Source: Ricordea florida
Taxonomy: Eukaryota > Cnidaria > Anthozoa > Corallimorpharia > Ricordeidae
Reading direction: 5' to 3'
DNA: 64,000 nt
Assembly (NCBI GenBank): GCA_949710005.1
Contig: OX453280.1
Span: forward strand, 18,881,273-18,945,272
Shown here: one piece after another, positions 26,636 through 35,812 of the stretch
Layout: every line of letters begins with the position of its first letter
Numbering within the stretch: the first letter of the stretch is position 1
Notes under the pieces: generated by a model
What the model saw: only the letters and a program-made list of their open reading frames with translations
What the model was told of the DNA's origin: nothing
Database searches by the model: none
Position numbers and translations under genes: made by a program

Positions 26636-29594
26636 AAGTCAACTTAGCAGGAGACAAGGGAGGATCAAGGGAGGAACCACTTCGATTGCTATGTTGCCAG
26701 CAACACGACGGGCATTTGAGAACACGAGTGAAATGTAGAAAACACGAGCCGCAGGCTCGTGTTTTCTACATTTCTCGAGTGTTCTCAAATGCCTGGAGTG
26801 TTTTAATCACACTGTAATACACGTCTTAGGCTTCTTTATTCGCTTTATGATATAAATTTTACATGCCACGAGTAGAAACAACAGAGCACACAGATCGACC
26901 AACCGACGCCATTTAATACCAAATTCTCGACTTTTTCGCTTCTTCTTTTTTATTTGTTTTATTATTCTCAGCTTCAAAACCTTTTTGCTGCTTCGCAGAG
27001 AATTCCATCATGAATTTCTTCAAAGAAAAATGTTTTTCGCCATCTCTTAGAGAATTGTCGAGTGGAGGTAATGTGGCGAAAAACAATAAAACACGCTTTT
27101 CTATGTTTTATACTCTGATAAAACATAGGTTTTTGACCAATCAGAGCGCGCGTAAGAACGTAGCTATATTATAAATATATTTAGTATAAATCTACTAGCG
27201 TTCTATCACAAATGCCGCGCTCTGATTGGCTACGCTACTCACTATCTATTCTGTGATAGATAGCGAGTAGCGTAATGGCGGCCGCTTCTTCACGTTTTCG
27301 AAGTGTCCATAAAGAAGATTTAGACAGTTTACTGGTCGAGGCTGTTCCAGAAAAGACAAAGTTTTGAATGACTAGTAGATTTATACTAAAACAATTAGAT
27401 TATTCGCTCTCGATTTCTATGCGTGATAGTTGACTCGGGCTGCGCCCTCGTCAACTATCACGCGATAGAAATCTCGAGCTCATAATCTAATTGTTTAATA
27501 TATTTAGTATAAATCTACTAGCCTTCTATCACAAATGCCGCGCTCTGATTGGCTACGCTACTCACTATCTATTCTGTGATACATAGTGAGTAGCGTAATG
27601 GCGGCCGCTTCTTCACGTTTTCGAAGTGTCCGTGAAGAAGACTTAGATAGTTTACTGGTCGAGGCTGTTCCAGAAAAGACAAAGTTTTGAACGACTAGTA
27701 GATTTGTACTAAAACAATTAGATTATTCGCTCTCGATTTCTATGCGTGATAGTTGACTCGGGCTGCGCCCTCGTCAACTATCGCGCGATAGAAATCTCGA
27801 GCTCATAATCTAATTGTTTAATATACATTTTTCTCTTTTTGCTTTTTACTTTTTTGATCTTTTATTTTTTTTTTTTATTCTTGTGATTTTGTAATTAATC
27901 TACTTTTCTTCATCTTAAAATATCTTTAAATGGAAAATCTCTTTAAGCTTGGCTACTCTGTCCAACTAGTACTGTAAATGAACGAAAATGTAAACTGGGA
28001 CCCAGTCAATAAGCTCGGCTTCACGGGCCTCAGATTCACTCAAACTGAGTATCACTGTTGTACTTGAATCAGTGTTAGAAAAGTTTAACGATGTGAGATT
28101 GATCAATAAAAAGATCGATTGATTGGATACAACACTTCAAACGCGTCTTGCCTGAACGACATTCCAGTAATGAACAGCTTCTGCGACAGGAATTGTAGCC
28201 TTAGAACATCCGGGACCCAGAAACATGATTTTAGGCTTCCCTGTTGATATATATTCCATCATGCTACGCACAGCCTCACCAACAGTACACTGCAATGAAA
28301 CACTCATGATCATATCCGAATATATATTTATATGCAAGACCTCTCCAATACACGAATTTCAGAGAAGAAAAGTGATTCATGTCTCCGCGCAACTGGGTAA
28401 TATAGGCTCTTTTTATGTGCAGAATAAAATGGGACTGCGGCATAATTTGCAGTGCTTATATACCTTGTATTCCAACTATCTTTCATCAGATCATTTTGAC
28501 GGTTACTGGATTTCATTTTGTTACGGCAGCTTATTGGTATATTGAGCGATTTTGTCATTTACCTGCTCGATTTTAACAGACTTGAAAAGCGAAATAAGAA
28601 AAGAAAGGTAGGCGTGAAACTTAAACGTAATGCACTCTGATACAGTAGCATTCATACAGTAGCGCTTTTACATTTGTGGCAAGGAATTTACAAAAACCCT
28701 TAAATACGTACCAAAACAAACCTTCAAAATATATCAAAATATACGAACAATGGCTACTGATTAGTTTTTCAAATACTGTGCGGAAATTAAAATTCAACGT
28801 AACTGCTTTGAATGGAATTAACGGCTGCTCCAAAAGATGTCTTGATACACTGATACTTAACTTTGGCTGTACAATAAAACGGATAGAGTGTTAACAGACG
28901 ATAAAAAAAATTAAAGTTTCATAACCATTAGTTAATTTGCACATGCGAAGAGACCACGCAAGATGTGCTGATAGCATTAATAGAGTTGTCCTATTAAGAA
29001 AGCAATACCAGAATATCTGGTTTTTAACTTTTCCCAGTGTACAGTATATGTATCAAAAACGAACCAAGACCGACCGTTTGATGTTCTTGGAAGGTGGAGC
29101 AGGCGAGGAAAGGGTTGGGTGATCTGATCGGAGAAAGATTGTCAACGAGCTCACTTTTTTTTGTTTGCAAAAAAAGTGAGAAAAGAAATCAAACCATATT
29201 AAACATTATCATGCTAGAGTAAAGTAATACTGTCTGTTTTGATATTTTTGTCTAAATAATGTGAATATAAAACTTTGTAATGGTGTATTTTCTCACTGAA
29301 CCTTTTGGCCTTTAATAAGGAATTGTCACTACTACCGGAAGACATTAAAGGATTTGAGCTGACCTGTGAGTCCTTAATTAAGAGCTCCAGTCTGTAATCT
29401 CTCAATACTGTTGAACTGTTGTTCACTTCATCAATCGCCATTTGAATGGCGGGAACAATCCCGCCAGAGTTCCATCCCCCGCGGCTAGAGTCAACCCCAA
29501 ATAGTCCACCAATCAGAAGAGTCTCTTTCCTTTGACACGAGTGGTGGGCAAGAAGCAAAAGAGAGAAGAAATACGGTGTATAGTTGATCGACAT
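15239..29594 (-). CDS. GABBR: GABA-B-type metabotropic receptor (class C GPCR), 15 coding exons, 3' end unresolved
   Basis: Coding exons: 29364-29594, 28152-28289, 25714-25986, 25138-25203, 22317-22511, 21115-21351, 20776-20839, 20590-20673, 19922-20072, 19157-19274, 18205-18312, 17879-18004, 17064-17160, 15968-16203, 15239-15325; together 737 codons in one frame. After a signal peptide (about 1-20) residues 24-440 form the Venus-flytrap ligand domain (LLIGGLFG, IMFLGPGCS, IGFSSSSPLLS, WKKVAIVQQ, YVWILISGRNEANWW, YGYDALWA). Seven helices follow at about 451-474, 490-509, 522-540, 563-580, 618-641, 659-678 and 686-705, with GYKG and FVFVPK as in GABA-B subunits. No cysteine-rich linker is present, which separates it from mGluR-type receptors. 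Intron 2 uses a GC donor. The last exon shown ends at a normal GTAAGA donor, so a coiled-coil tail exon is expected but not found; read-through would stop at 15089. An upstream in-frame ATG exists, but 29594 directly opens the hydrophobic signal. Confidence 0.93.
20130..20290 (-). repeat. tRNA-like repeat, minus copy of an inverted pair
   Basis: The minus strand carries TAGCTCAGTTGGTAGAGC and GGGTTCGAATCCCGTTTAAG, as in the tandem family at 34.2-34.9 kb. A plus-oriented head of the same family lies 55 bp away (20347-20389), so the two can form a long hairpin. Located in the intron between receptor exons 20590-20673 and 19922-20072. Confidence 0.75.
20341..20548 (+). repeat. Chimera of tRNA-like head and MITE right half
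   Basis: 20341-20389 is the tRNA-like head in plus orientation. At the shared word CGAAGGAAGG it switches into the right half of the Harbinger-type MITE (GAAGGAAGGTCCAATTGTGA to GGTCCGTCCC), ending at 20548 followed by TTA. The left half of the MITE is missing. Confidence 0.75.
21880..22200 (-). repeat. tRNA-like module, one full and one partial tandem copy
   Basis: Same family as 34.2-34.9 kb: box A TAGCTCAGTTGGTAGAGC and box B GGGTTCGAATCCCGTTC on the minus strand, with ATCATCGCAGTTAT recurring 252 bp apart (about 21911 and 22163). The anticodon arm here has substitutions (CACAAAGG side), so it is more decayed. Intronic. Confidence 0.75.
23721..24122 (-). CDS. Arg/Glu-rich tandem-repeat ORF, Helitron-associated type (tentative)
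   Basis: A 133-codon ORF starting MSEVDRQRRRARERERRRN followed by about five 23-residue repeats (AVENRQNCSEESREAERLR), encoded by a 69-bp DNA repeat. Because 69 is a multiple of three, other frames are open too. Charged ENRQ/EAERLR arrays of this sort are found at the N-terminus of cnidarian proteins linked to Helitron/PIF1-type mobile elements; that link is my inference. Coiled coil is likely. It lies in a receptor intron on the same strand, has no visible splice partner, and is probably a mobile-element relic. Confidence 0.45.
   Translation of the reverse strand: MSEVDRQRRRARERERRRNYSEERRQAERVRARENRQNVNEERREAERFRAVENRQNCSEESREAERLGAVENRQNFSEESREAERLRAVENRQNCSEESREAERLRAVENRQNCSEESREVERLRAMDHKFA
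24370..24760. repeat. Palindrome-rich dispersed repeat
   Basis: Contains a (ACGT)(ACGG) tract at about 24578-24610, a GC-rich hairpin (GGGGCTCTGC...GCGGGAGCCCC) near 24664-24707, and GACTCGATTTCGTGGAATAA at about 24721, which recurs near 30450. Looks like a dispersed repeat with internal hairpins; ends not defined. Intronic. Confidence 0.5.
26306..26342. repeat. (TA)n microsatellite
   Basis: A run of alternating TA, then TGTGTATATG, immediately left of a tRNA-like repeat. Other short (TA)n runs lie near 7351, 16281, 16400, 12586 and 42078. Confidence 0.9.
26404..26490 (-). repeat. tRNA-like SINE head (Thr-AGT-like)
   Basis: The minus strand gives GGTGGTGTAGTGGTTATCAC (box A) and GGGTTCAAATCCC (box B). 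A seven-pair acceptor (GTTCTGG with TCAGGGC, several G-U) and a CTAGTAT anticodon loop can be drawn. The A-to-G mismatch closing the anticodon stem and the repeat context argue for a SINE or pseudogene. Confidence 0.6.
26493..26701. repeat. Perfect 25-bp inverted repeat around 159 bp
   Basis: Positions 26493-26517 (start GCTGGCAACATAGC) and 26677-26701 are exact reverse complements. The arms flank the 5' side of the tRNA-like head. Could be MITE ends or a local snap-back duplication; no target duplication found. Confidence 0.7.
26712..26795. repeat. Near-perfect palindrome, about 40-bp arms
   Basis: GGCATTTGAGAACACGAG on the left and its complement on the right meet at a tiny central loop near 26751. 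Only one or two mismatches separate the arms, so a cruciform or RNA hairpin is possible. Confidence 0.8.
27275..27367 (+). CDS. 30-residue ORF in module 1, resembles start of a tyrosine-recombinase-like protein
   Basis: Encodes a peptide starting MAAASSRFRSV and ending VPEKTKF. The pattern RFxSVxxEDLDxLL...VPEKTK resembles, from memory, the N-terminus of Crypton/DUF3504-type proteins, where it precedes a SAM-like segment. Here a stop follows at once, so at most it is a captured or residual first exon. The second copy (27598-27690) keeps the frame with two replacements (H-K to R-E). Confidence 0.4.
   Translation: MAAASSRFRSVHKEDLDSLLVEAVPEKTKF
27598..27690 (+). CDS. 30-residue ORF in module 2
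   Basis: Same reading frame and length as the ORF at 27275-27367, with HK replaced by RE and at least two silent third-position changes (GAT to GAC, GAC to GAT). Keeping the frame in both copies hints at past coding use. Function unknown. Confidence 0.4.
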   Translation: MAAASSRFRSVREEDLDSLLVEAVPEKTKF

Positions 29595-31000
29595 ATTGGG
29601 AGGTGGTGAGGCGGCTACAAAAGCGAATACAACCTGCGAACGAAACATAAAGCAAAAGTTTAACACATGGCGCATCCATTTCAGTCGATTACGCTAACGT
29701 GTTTTACTGTTTACCGTGTCCTATATTTAGTGATAAAATCTTTGTTTTTACTGACATGTGCAAATTAAAACATTACGATCAATTTTAATTTTTTCTTCGT
29801 TGGAACTCGGCATTCAAAACAGCATCTGTTGCTATTCTCTTAACCTTCAGACGTGTCCCAATGAACAGTTGTTTGTCAATAAAAAGTATTTTACCCAAAT
29901 CTTGAACAAAAGTTCCGAATGTGGTCATGTGAATCGCTGGTTATTATGCAACTACAGTACACACCACTTATTAACCGAGAGTGAGGTCATTACGGGGAAA
30001 TCCCGCACCGAGGACTTGACGTATTGGCCAAGCGATAGCGAGGTCAATACGTCAAGGTCGAGGTCTGCGATTTCATTATAATGACCGAACGGACGAGGTC
30101 AATAAGGTATTTATTATATGGCCTTTTAGCACTGGGAAAAAGACGGAATGGTTTTTCAATATCCGCTTGCGCGTGCAGGGTCATTCGAAGACTTCGAAGT
30201 CATGTTCACTAAACCGAAACACACCTGACCATGCGATCGAAACCAGAAGTGACAGAAGAAACAGTTTCTTCGAAAATGAGACAACTTGCATCTATATTTA
30301 AAAAACAACGACAATTTTTTTTTTTTAAATTTACATTTATTTACAAGAAAATCTTGCCCACTTAGCAGCCAATCAGAGCGTGCGCACTATTGTAACCATA
30401 TAATAATTATATTAGTATTATATCTACAATCCCTGTAAATGAACAAACGACTCGATTTCGTGGAATAATTGTTATTACAAATATGGCCCGGTTTTGCTAA
30501 AACATTTCGTTATTACCAACTGTCGGCGCTTTATGACAAGCAAGAATTTGAAAGCATGTTTGGACGAGGTTTTTCTACCTTTTTCTTGTAATTACACTGC
30601 TCATAACTGAAATGCGGCAAAAATTTCTTTTTTCTTTGTGAATCAATTGTTTTCCGTTTCCAATCATCCCGTGAAATACAATACTTTTAAATAGATCAAC
30701 CCATATGTATTCCGAGAGCTGAGCTTATTGGAATGCGGGATTATGAAATTGACGTATCGGTTTCAATATTGCTGTCTTTTAGCATTACATAATTTCGAAT
30801 TGTCTTTTTCTGAACTATCGTTTTAAGGCTTTTTAAAAATCTCTCTTTCTCACACAGTAAAAACGAGATTTATTTCGCTAACATTTTTGCACTATAACTG
30901 AAAAAGGGGACGTCTTTGCCCCTAAAATTCACCAATCATGATCACATTCCATGTTCTATCTAGTCTATCTAGAAAGCAAAACAGTTATCAAAAAACTATT
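29595..31000. other. 5' flank of receptor gene; repeats
   Basis: A consensus acceptor (TTTCGTTCGCAG, ending at about 29638) lies just upstream of the receptor ATG, so a 5' UTR exon probably sits further right. About 29980-30110 and 30360-30480 look like dispersed repeats (the latter with CCAATCAGAGCG and GACTCGATTTCGTGGAATAA shared with 24.7 kb). No gene seen. Confidence 0.5.
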
Positions 31001-31014
31001 ATTACACAGTATAA

Positions 31015-31140
31015 AGAAACTGGTGGGGAATTGAAGCACAAGAAATTGGGATAATCAAACGAATTGATTAAGTAAGTTGTACCACCATAAGGCAACAGGG
31101 AGATGCTGACGTTTCGAGCGTTAGCCCTTCCGTCGTAGTG
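31015..31140 (+). mobile_element. Foldback element, truncated copy
   Basis: Carries one arm of the foldback family: GGTGGGGAATTGAAGCACAAG, GATAATCAAACGAATTGAT, ACGTTTCGAGCGTTAGCCC. The second arm is missing after TTCCGTCGTAG. Confidence 0.75.
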
Positions 31141-31557
31141 TAGTGTAGGCCTGTCACGTGACCTTTTTTAATCCTTCTAGCCAACTGTATTTAATGGATG
31201 CTCGCTGCTATTGAATATGTATGAATTTCTATAATTATGGATTATTCACGCGGAATTTACAAAAAGTCCTACTCGGTGAGCGAGGAGCATCCCAGCAATG
31301 AGGTATGCGGATCTATCGGAAAACAGACTTCCGTGTCCAAAAATACCTTTCCTGAAGTTTTCATACGCCAAGGACTGGACTGGGAGTGTCCCTCTCTACA
31401 TTCCCTTGTGCCCTCTTGTGTTCACTAAATCTTCACCGTACAACACTCGTAGTTCTTGATCATAGGCCTCAGTGCGAGGAGTGTCGAATTCAGAGAACAC
31501 ATTCAAGCTTATTTTGACAATTGTATTGCAGATGAATCAGATGGGCTAGGTGTACTA

Positions 31558-31787
31558 CAAGAAATTGGGATAATCAAACGAATTGATAAAGTAAGTTAAA
31601 CCACCTTAAGGTAAAAGGCAGGTGCTTTTTCGTCGTCCGACGAAGGGCTAACGCTCGAAACGTAAGCACATCCTTTTTACCTTACGGTAGTATAACTTAC
31701 TTTATCAATTCGTTTGATTATCCCAATTTCTCGTGTTTCAATTCCCCACCGACGCAGCACCAGTTTCTTTAGAAACTATCCCCACCG
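31558..31787. mobile_element. Foldback element, full copy, 11-bp target duplication
   Basis: Two long inverted arms (ATTGGGATAATCAAACGAAT ... and complement) meet at CGTCGTCCGACGAAGGGC. The element is flanked by TAGGTGTACTA at 31547-31557 and 31788-31798. The right side carries an extra non-inverted tail (GACGCAGCACCAGTTTC). No ORF. Confidence 0.85.
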
Positions 31788-31802
31788 TAGGTGTACTATA
31801 GT

Positions 31803-32082
31803 CCCGGGGGGGTACTTTAGGAATTTCTGGGTGGGGATGTGCCGCTGGAACCCTGAAACCCTTAGCCTATACCAGAGCTGGTGCAGCTGAATTTTGCTAC
31901 CCTATACTAGAGTAAACCCCCCATATCACTCCTATTCTAGAGTAGCTGTATTCCACTAGCACAGTCTAGCCAAAACAAAACCTCATACCACAATCGTTTC
32001 TCTCTCCAAAAATGATTTTATTTATACTAGTTCAGTTTTTTTTTATTCTCAACCAACAGGTCAGTTTCGTGAAAAATGATAC

Positions 32083-32126
<44 letters not shown>

Positions 32127-32160
32127 GGTAAACTGCTTGAAAACCATACCCTTCACAGCG

Positions 32161-32205
<45 letters not shown>

Positions 32206-32209
32206 CGGG
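31803..32209. mobile_element. TIR element with C/G-run ends
   Basis: Ends are CCCGGGGGGGTACT on the left and a long C run with CCCGGG on the right, flanked on both sides by ACTATAGT (31795-31802, 32210-32217). Inner parts also match in inverted order (GTGCCGCTG/CAGCGGCAC). Because ACTATAGT is itself a palindrome it could be either an 8-bp duplication or the outer part of the inverted repeat. Confidence 0.7.
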
Positions 32210-32813
32210 ACTATAGTCAGAACCAGGGATTTTATACCACTTCTCAGAGTAAACGAAGTCCGTGTTCTTCCGAAGATTCCCACTGAGCGTTAGCCCCTAG
32301 TGTTGGGAATAAGAAGAACGACACGACACATAGACACATTTCTTTGACCTCGGTGCATCAGAATCAATGCCACGAACTCCGACGATGAACGATCAACCTT
32401 GACTCTCCCGACTAAGCCACGAGGCCAGAAGGGAGAAAGTCGTAGGTAATTCGGATGTCAACTGCAAGTCAGCCGGTGAGAGTTGCTGGCACCATGGTCA
32501 CATAAACGGTGTGCCGCCTAACACTATACATATGACGTGAATAGTGAAACAGTGCTGAATAAACTCTTAGAGTAAATTTTACAACAAATCCCTGCCTTTC
32601 ACACATTTATTGATCTAACTGTACTTGTCAGTTATCTCTTCTTGTATTAAAAAGAAACTTTCACGATCCCCATGAACAGTATCTTTGGCTACGTGAATTA
32701 ATGCAAAATCCCCTTAAATACAGAACAGAATCGAAAGAACTGCCATGCCAGATCATAGCTAAAAAAATGATTCGGAAATCTTCTCTCACCTCATGATCAG
32801 TCTTTCTGGATTG

Positions 32814-33103
32814 TCAGCGTAAAAGTGATTCCTTTTCTGTTTCAAAACGTTTTGGAAGACAATGTTGGGTTTTACTGTCGAACTCACAAGTGTTGTCTGC
32901 GAAACTGAAGTTCAAACTTTGACAAGCTGGTTGCGTTTGGCAGACGCTGAGGTAAACGCGAAGGCGACCCGCCGTGAATGATTTGTAAACGTGACCATGC
33001 AGGGCAAAATCATACCCCGATACAGAATACTTACATGACTGATGGAAATAATTGGTAGTGGACAGATAACGAGCACAAATGCAATGACGAATAGATTGAC
33101 CAT
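32814..33103 (-). pseudogene. PAN/apple-domain secreted protein fragment, frameshifted
   Basis: On the minus strand ATG at 33103 opens a clean signal peptide (MVNLFVIAFVLVICPLPI). A different frame, beginning at about 33038, encodes a PAN-type domain: CKYSVSGYDFALHGHVYKSF, then VCQTQPACQSLNFSFADNTC with the usual cysteine spacing. The frames differ by two positions with no room for an intron, although CAT/GTAAGT at the switch looks like a splice donor. The PAN frame ends at TGA (32814-32816), 24 bp before a good GTGAGA donor. PAN modules bind proteins or glycans outside the cell. Either a decayed gene or a sequencing error; upstream of, and separate from, the receptor. Confidence 0.55.
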
Positions 33104-34230
33104 TGCATTTTCTTGACATAAGTTAATTACCTCTATGCACCAACAAACTGATAAGTTAGCAACTTTATTGATGAATAAAACAGGAGAGTTTAAATTATTT
33201 ACCGGCTCCGAAGGACGAACACCTCAGGAACACGGCGACGAATCATTGCCAGAATTTTTAGGGTATAAATAAATTACCTGTAGTTTCATTTGTCTTCATT
33301 TCGATTTTCAATCACAAACTAGTCGGTTAAACTGATAGATTATCAGAACAAACTGTTGCCTCTGTAACAGACATTTTAGATAAAGAATGCCTCATGGATT
33401 CATGATCAAAGTCTGCAATGAATATAATTCTTAAAGCGACAAAATCGACCATGCGGCATAATTTGATTTAATATGGAATGCATCACTAGATTTACCAACT
33501 TTTCTAAAGGCTGCTAAAGTTTGTTTACACCAACACAAGCTGAAAAAATATTCCACGTAACTGTCTTTTTGATGATAGGGAGTTTAAGCAAGGCACGACG
33601 AGGTGGTCAACCAGAAAGGCAGTAAACGGTAGCAATAAGCCGGCACGAAACAATTATAAAACTGTTGCAAAATACAGTCTGGTAGGTTACTGAGTTCTCT
33701 TACTACGATAAGGAGACAGAATCAAGAGAAAATGAGGTAAGAGAACGCATTTTCCATACCGGCAGGATTCTCTTACTATGATAAGGGGACAGAATATGTC
33801 TTTAGATCCGAAAACTGTTTTAATAGACCAATGGCTGATGTCCTTCTCATCACGTGGTTGTAATTTCAATGCGTCATGGGAGTCTTGTTTCGTTTGACAA
33901 CGACTTTACTCTTACGTTATTGGGAAACCGCGCAGCCATGGAACGAGATATAGATTCCGCGGTAAAATAGATTCTGTTCCCTTATCATCTTGGACGAGGT
34001 TATGATCTCTTTCCTTGTTTTCTCTTGGTTTCAGTTGGAAGAAACTGATATGGGGAAAAACATAAAGCAAGCCTGCCTCCATTAGTAGAGGGGAAAACTA
34101 ATTCATTTTCACTGGTCTCGTCTTTGGTGTGGTCGTCGTATTTGCTTAAGCGTCCTAATGTGCTATGCCACCCAGGAGGACTGATTGTTGGTTAGCCAAG
34201 AGAAAGGGAAGGCCTCTTGTAACTAATATA
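33104..34230. other. Intergenic with a small inverted-repeat element
   Basis: No gene seen. TTCTCTTACTACGATAAGG (about 33695) is repeated at about 33767, and its complement GATTCTGTTCCCTTATCAT occurs at about 33970, suggesting a MITE of roughly 200 bp. The rest looks single-copy and AT-rich. Confidence 0.45.
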
Positions 34231-34870
34231 ATTATGTAATGACATTAATTGATCATCGCAGTTATGTACACAAATTAAGCAGATGTGAAATTAAAGCCTG
34301 AAAAAAAAAAAAAAAAAAAAAACTCAGGCCTGAACGGGATTCGAACCCATGACCTCTGCGATACCGGAGCAGTGCTCTACCAACTGAAAGCTGGTCATAT
34401 TGTGAGTTTGTAATATACCCGTAGATGAAGAAGCCCCGATGATGCAAATGAATATATGAAAGACCATATATTTGAACTGCGGATTAATATGTAATGACGT
34501 TAATTAATCATCGCAGTTATGCACACAACTTAAGCAGCTGTGAAATTAAAGCCTGAAAAAAACTCAGGCCTGACCGGGATTCGAACTTAACCCATGACCT
34601 CTGCGATACCGGAGCAGCGCTCTACCAACTAAGCTATGAAGCCAACTGGGAGCTGGTTATGTTGTGAGTTCGTAATATAACCGTAAATGGAGAAGAATGA
34701 TTCAAATGAATATATGAAAGACCATATGTTTGAACTGCGGAGTAATATGTAATGACATCAATTGATCATCGCAGTTATGTACACAACTTAAGCAGCTGTG
34801 AAATTAAAGCCTGAGAAAAAAACAAAAACAAAAAAAACTAAGGCCTGAACCTCTGCGATATCGGAGATGC
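34231..34870 (-). repeat. Tandem array of three tRNA-like modules (255-258 bp period)
   Basis: ATCATCGCAGTTATG recurs at about 34255, 34510 and 34768, and each unit holds a tRNA-like segment on the minus strand. In the middle unit (about 34560-34645) TAGCT, GGTAGAGC, CCGGTAT loop and TTCGAAT are visible, but with a 4-base insertion. Unit 1 has lost part of the acceptor side and unit 3 most of the tRNA-like part. The family can fold as a Thr-like (GGT) cloverleaf. Tandem arrangement is unusual for SINEs. Confidence 0.8.
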
Positions 34871-35513
34871 TCTTTTGAACGTGAGAATTGTGTTGTTCTA
34901 TGTCAATACATATACAAGTCAGCTGCTCTTTCTTTCGTGATTCATGCCTGAAACTTTGCTTTAAGAGGATAAAAGTAACGGGCAAACAATATCCTTGGAT
35001 ACTATTAAAATCGCCATATCTTAAATTTTATTAAGTCAACATTAAATTGTAATCATTTTCCAGCTTTCACTTGATTAAAAAGTGTGGCTGCCATCTGAAG
35101 CCAGTACGCACGCTCAGAACGTCCAATATTATTGGTGCAGAAAAAAAAAACATTCATAATATAAGTGAAATTCTGCGCTCTCATTGGCTAATTTACTATG
35201 AGCAATAATCAAATGAAGCACGCGGGTGACTTTGGCAGCTTTATCGATCTATAAAAACATTTCTTTATTCCCGCAAGAGTTGCAAACAGAGACCTTTGAC
35301 ATGGATAAAACACTGCCCAACGATGGGAAAGATGAAACAGAAGATTTACCGACTTCGGCGTGGATTTTCAATGGCTTACAATTCGTATTTTTGTACAAGA
35401 AACTCCACGATTTGCATTAACTCTACTGGCGTAAGATTTGTGAAAGATTGTGTTAAAAAAAAAAACAAAAAACAAAAACAGACACTCCTGAAAAGACAAA
35501 TTAAAGCAACTAA

Positions 35514-35812
35514 GGGACGGACCATTAGAAAAGTGATGGGGGGGGTGGGGGGGGTGGGGAAAAAACAAAAAAAATTCATGCAAGGCAAAATGCCAAAAAA
35601 AAAAAATTCATGCAAAGAAGAAGGTAAAAAAAAAAATTAATGTAGAAGGAAGGTCCAATTGTGACTTTTTCACACGTAGTAAAAAAAATTCGTGCAGAGA
35701 GGTTCACCTGAAAAAAAAATTCCTGCAAAAGCAGTGAGCGAAAAAAAAAAAATTCGTGCAAGCTGAAAATTCCCCACCCCCCCCCCCCATCACTTTTCTA
35801 ATGGTCCGTCCC
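35514..35812. mobile_element. Harbinger-type MITE, TSD TAA, copy 2
   Basis: Same structure as 3558-3854: ends GGGACGGACCATTAG and complement, poly-G and poly-C next to the ends, A-run/ATTCATGCA interior. Flanked by TAA at 35511-35513 and 35813-35815. It is 299 bp long versus 297 bp, and the interior order is the same. Confidence 0.85.

Larger units (their letters stand above)
27181..27826 (+). repeat. Two tandem 323-bp modules with palindromic ends and a 30-codon ORF
   Basis: Unit starts at 27181 and 27504 (TTAGTATAAATCTACTAG). Each has an inner palindrome around GCGAGTAGCG, an ORF (27275-27367 and 27598-27690), and a palindrome of about 45-bp arms around CGGGCTGCGCCCTCG. Copies differ at only a few positions. 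Non-autonomous mobile element in tandem is the likely nature. It lies in the second half of the intron between receptor exons 28152 and 25986. Confidence 0.85.

Noticed and set aside
32089..32283. 64-codon ORF on the minus strand
   Set aside because: Runs through the C-run end of a TIR element; no conserved pattern.
34231..34870. Functional tRNA genes
   Set aside because: The tRNA-like parts are inside a tandem dispersed repeat, have C at position 33, insertions or lost arms; better called tRNA-derived repeats.
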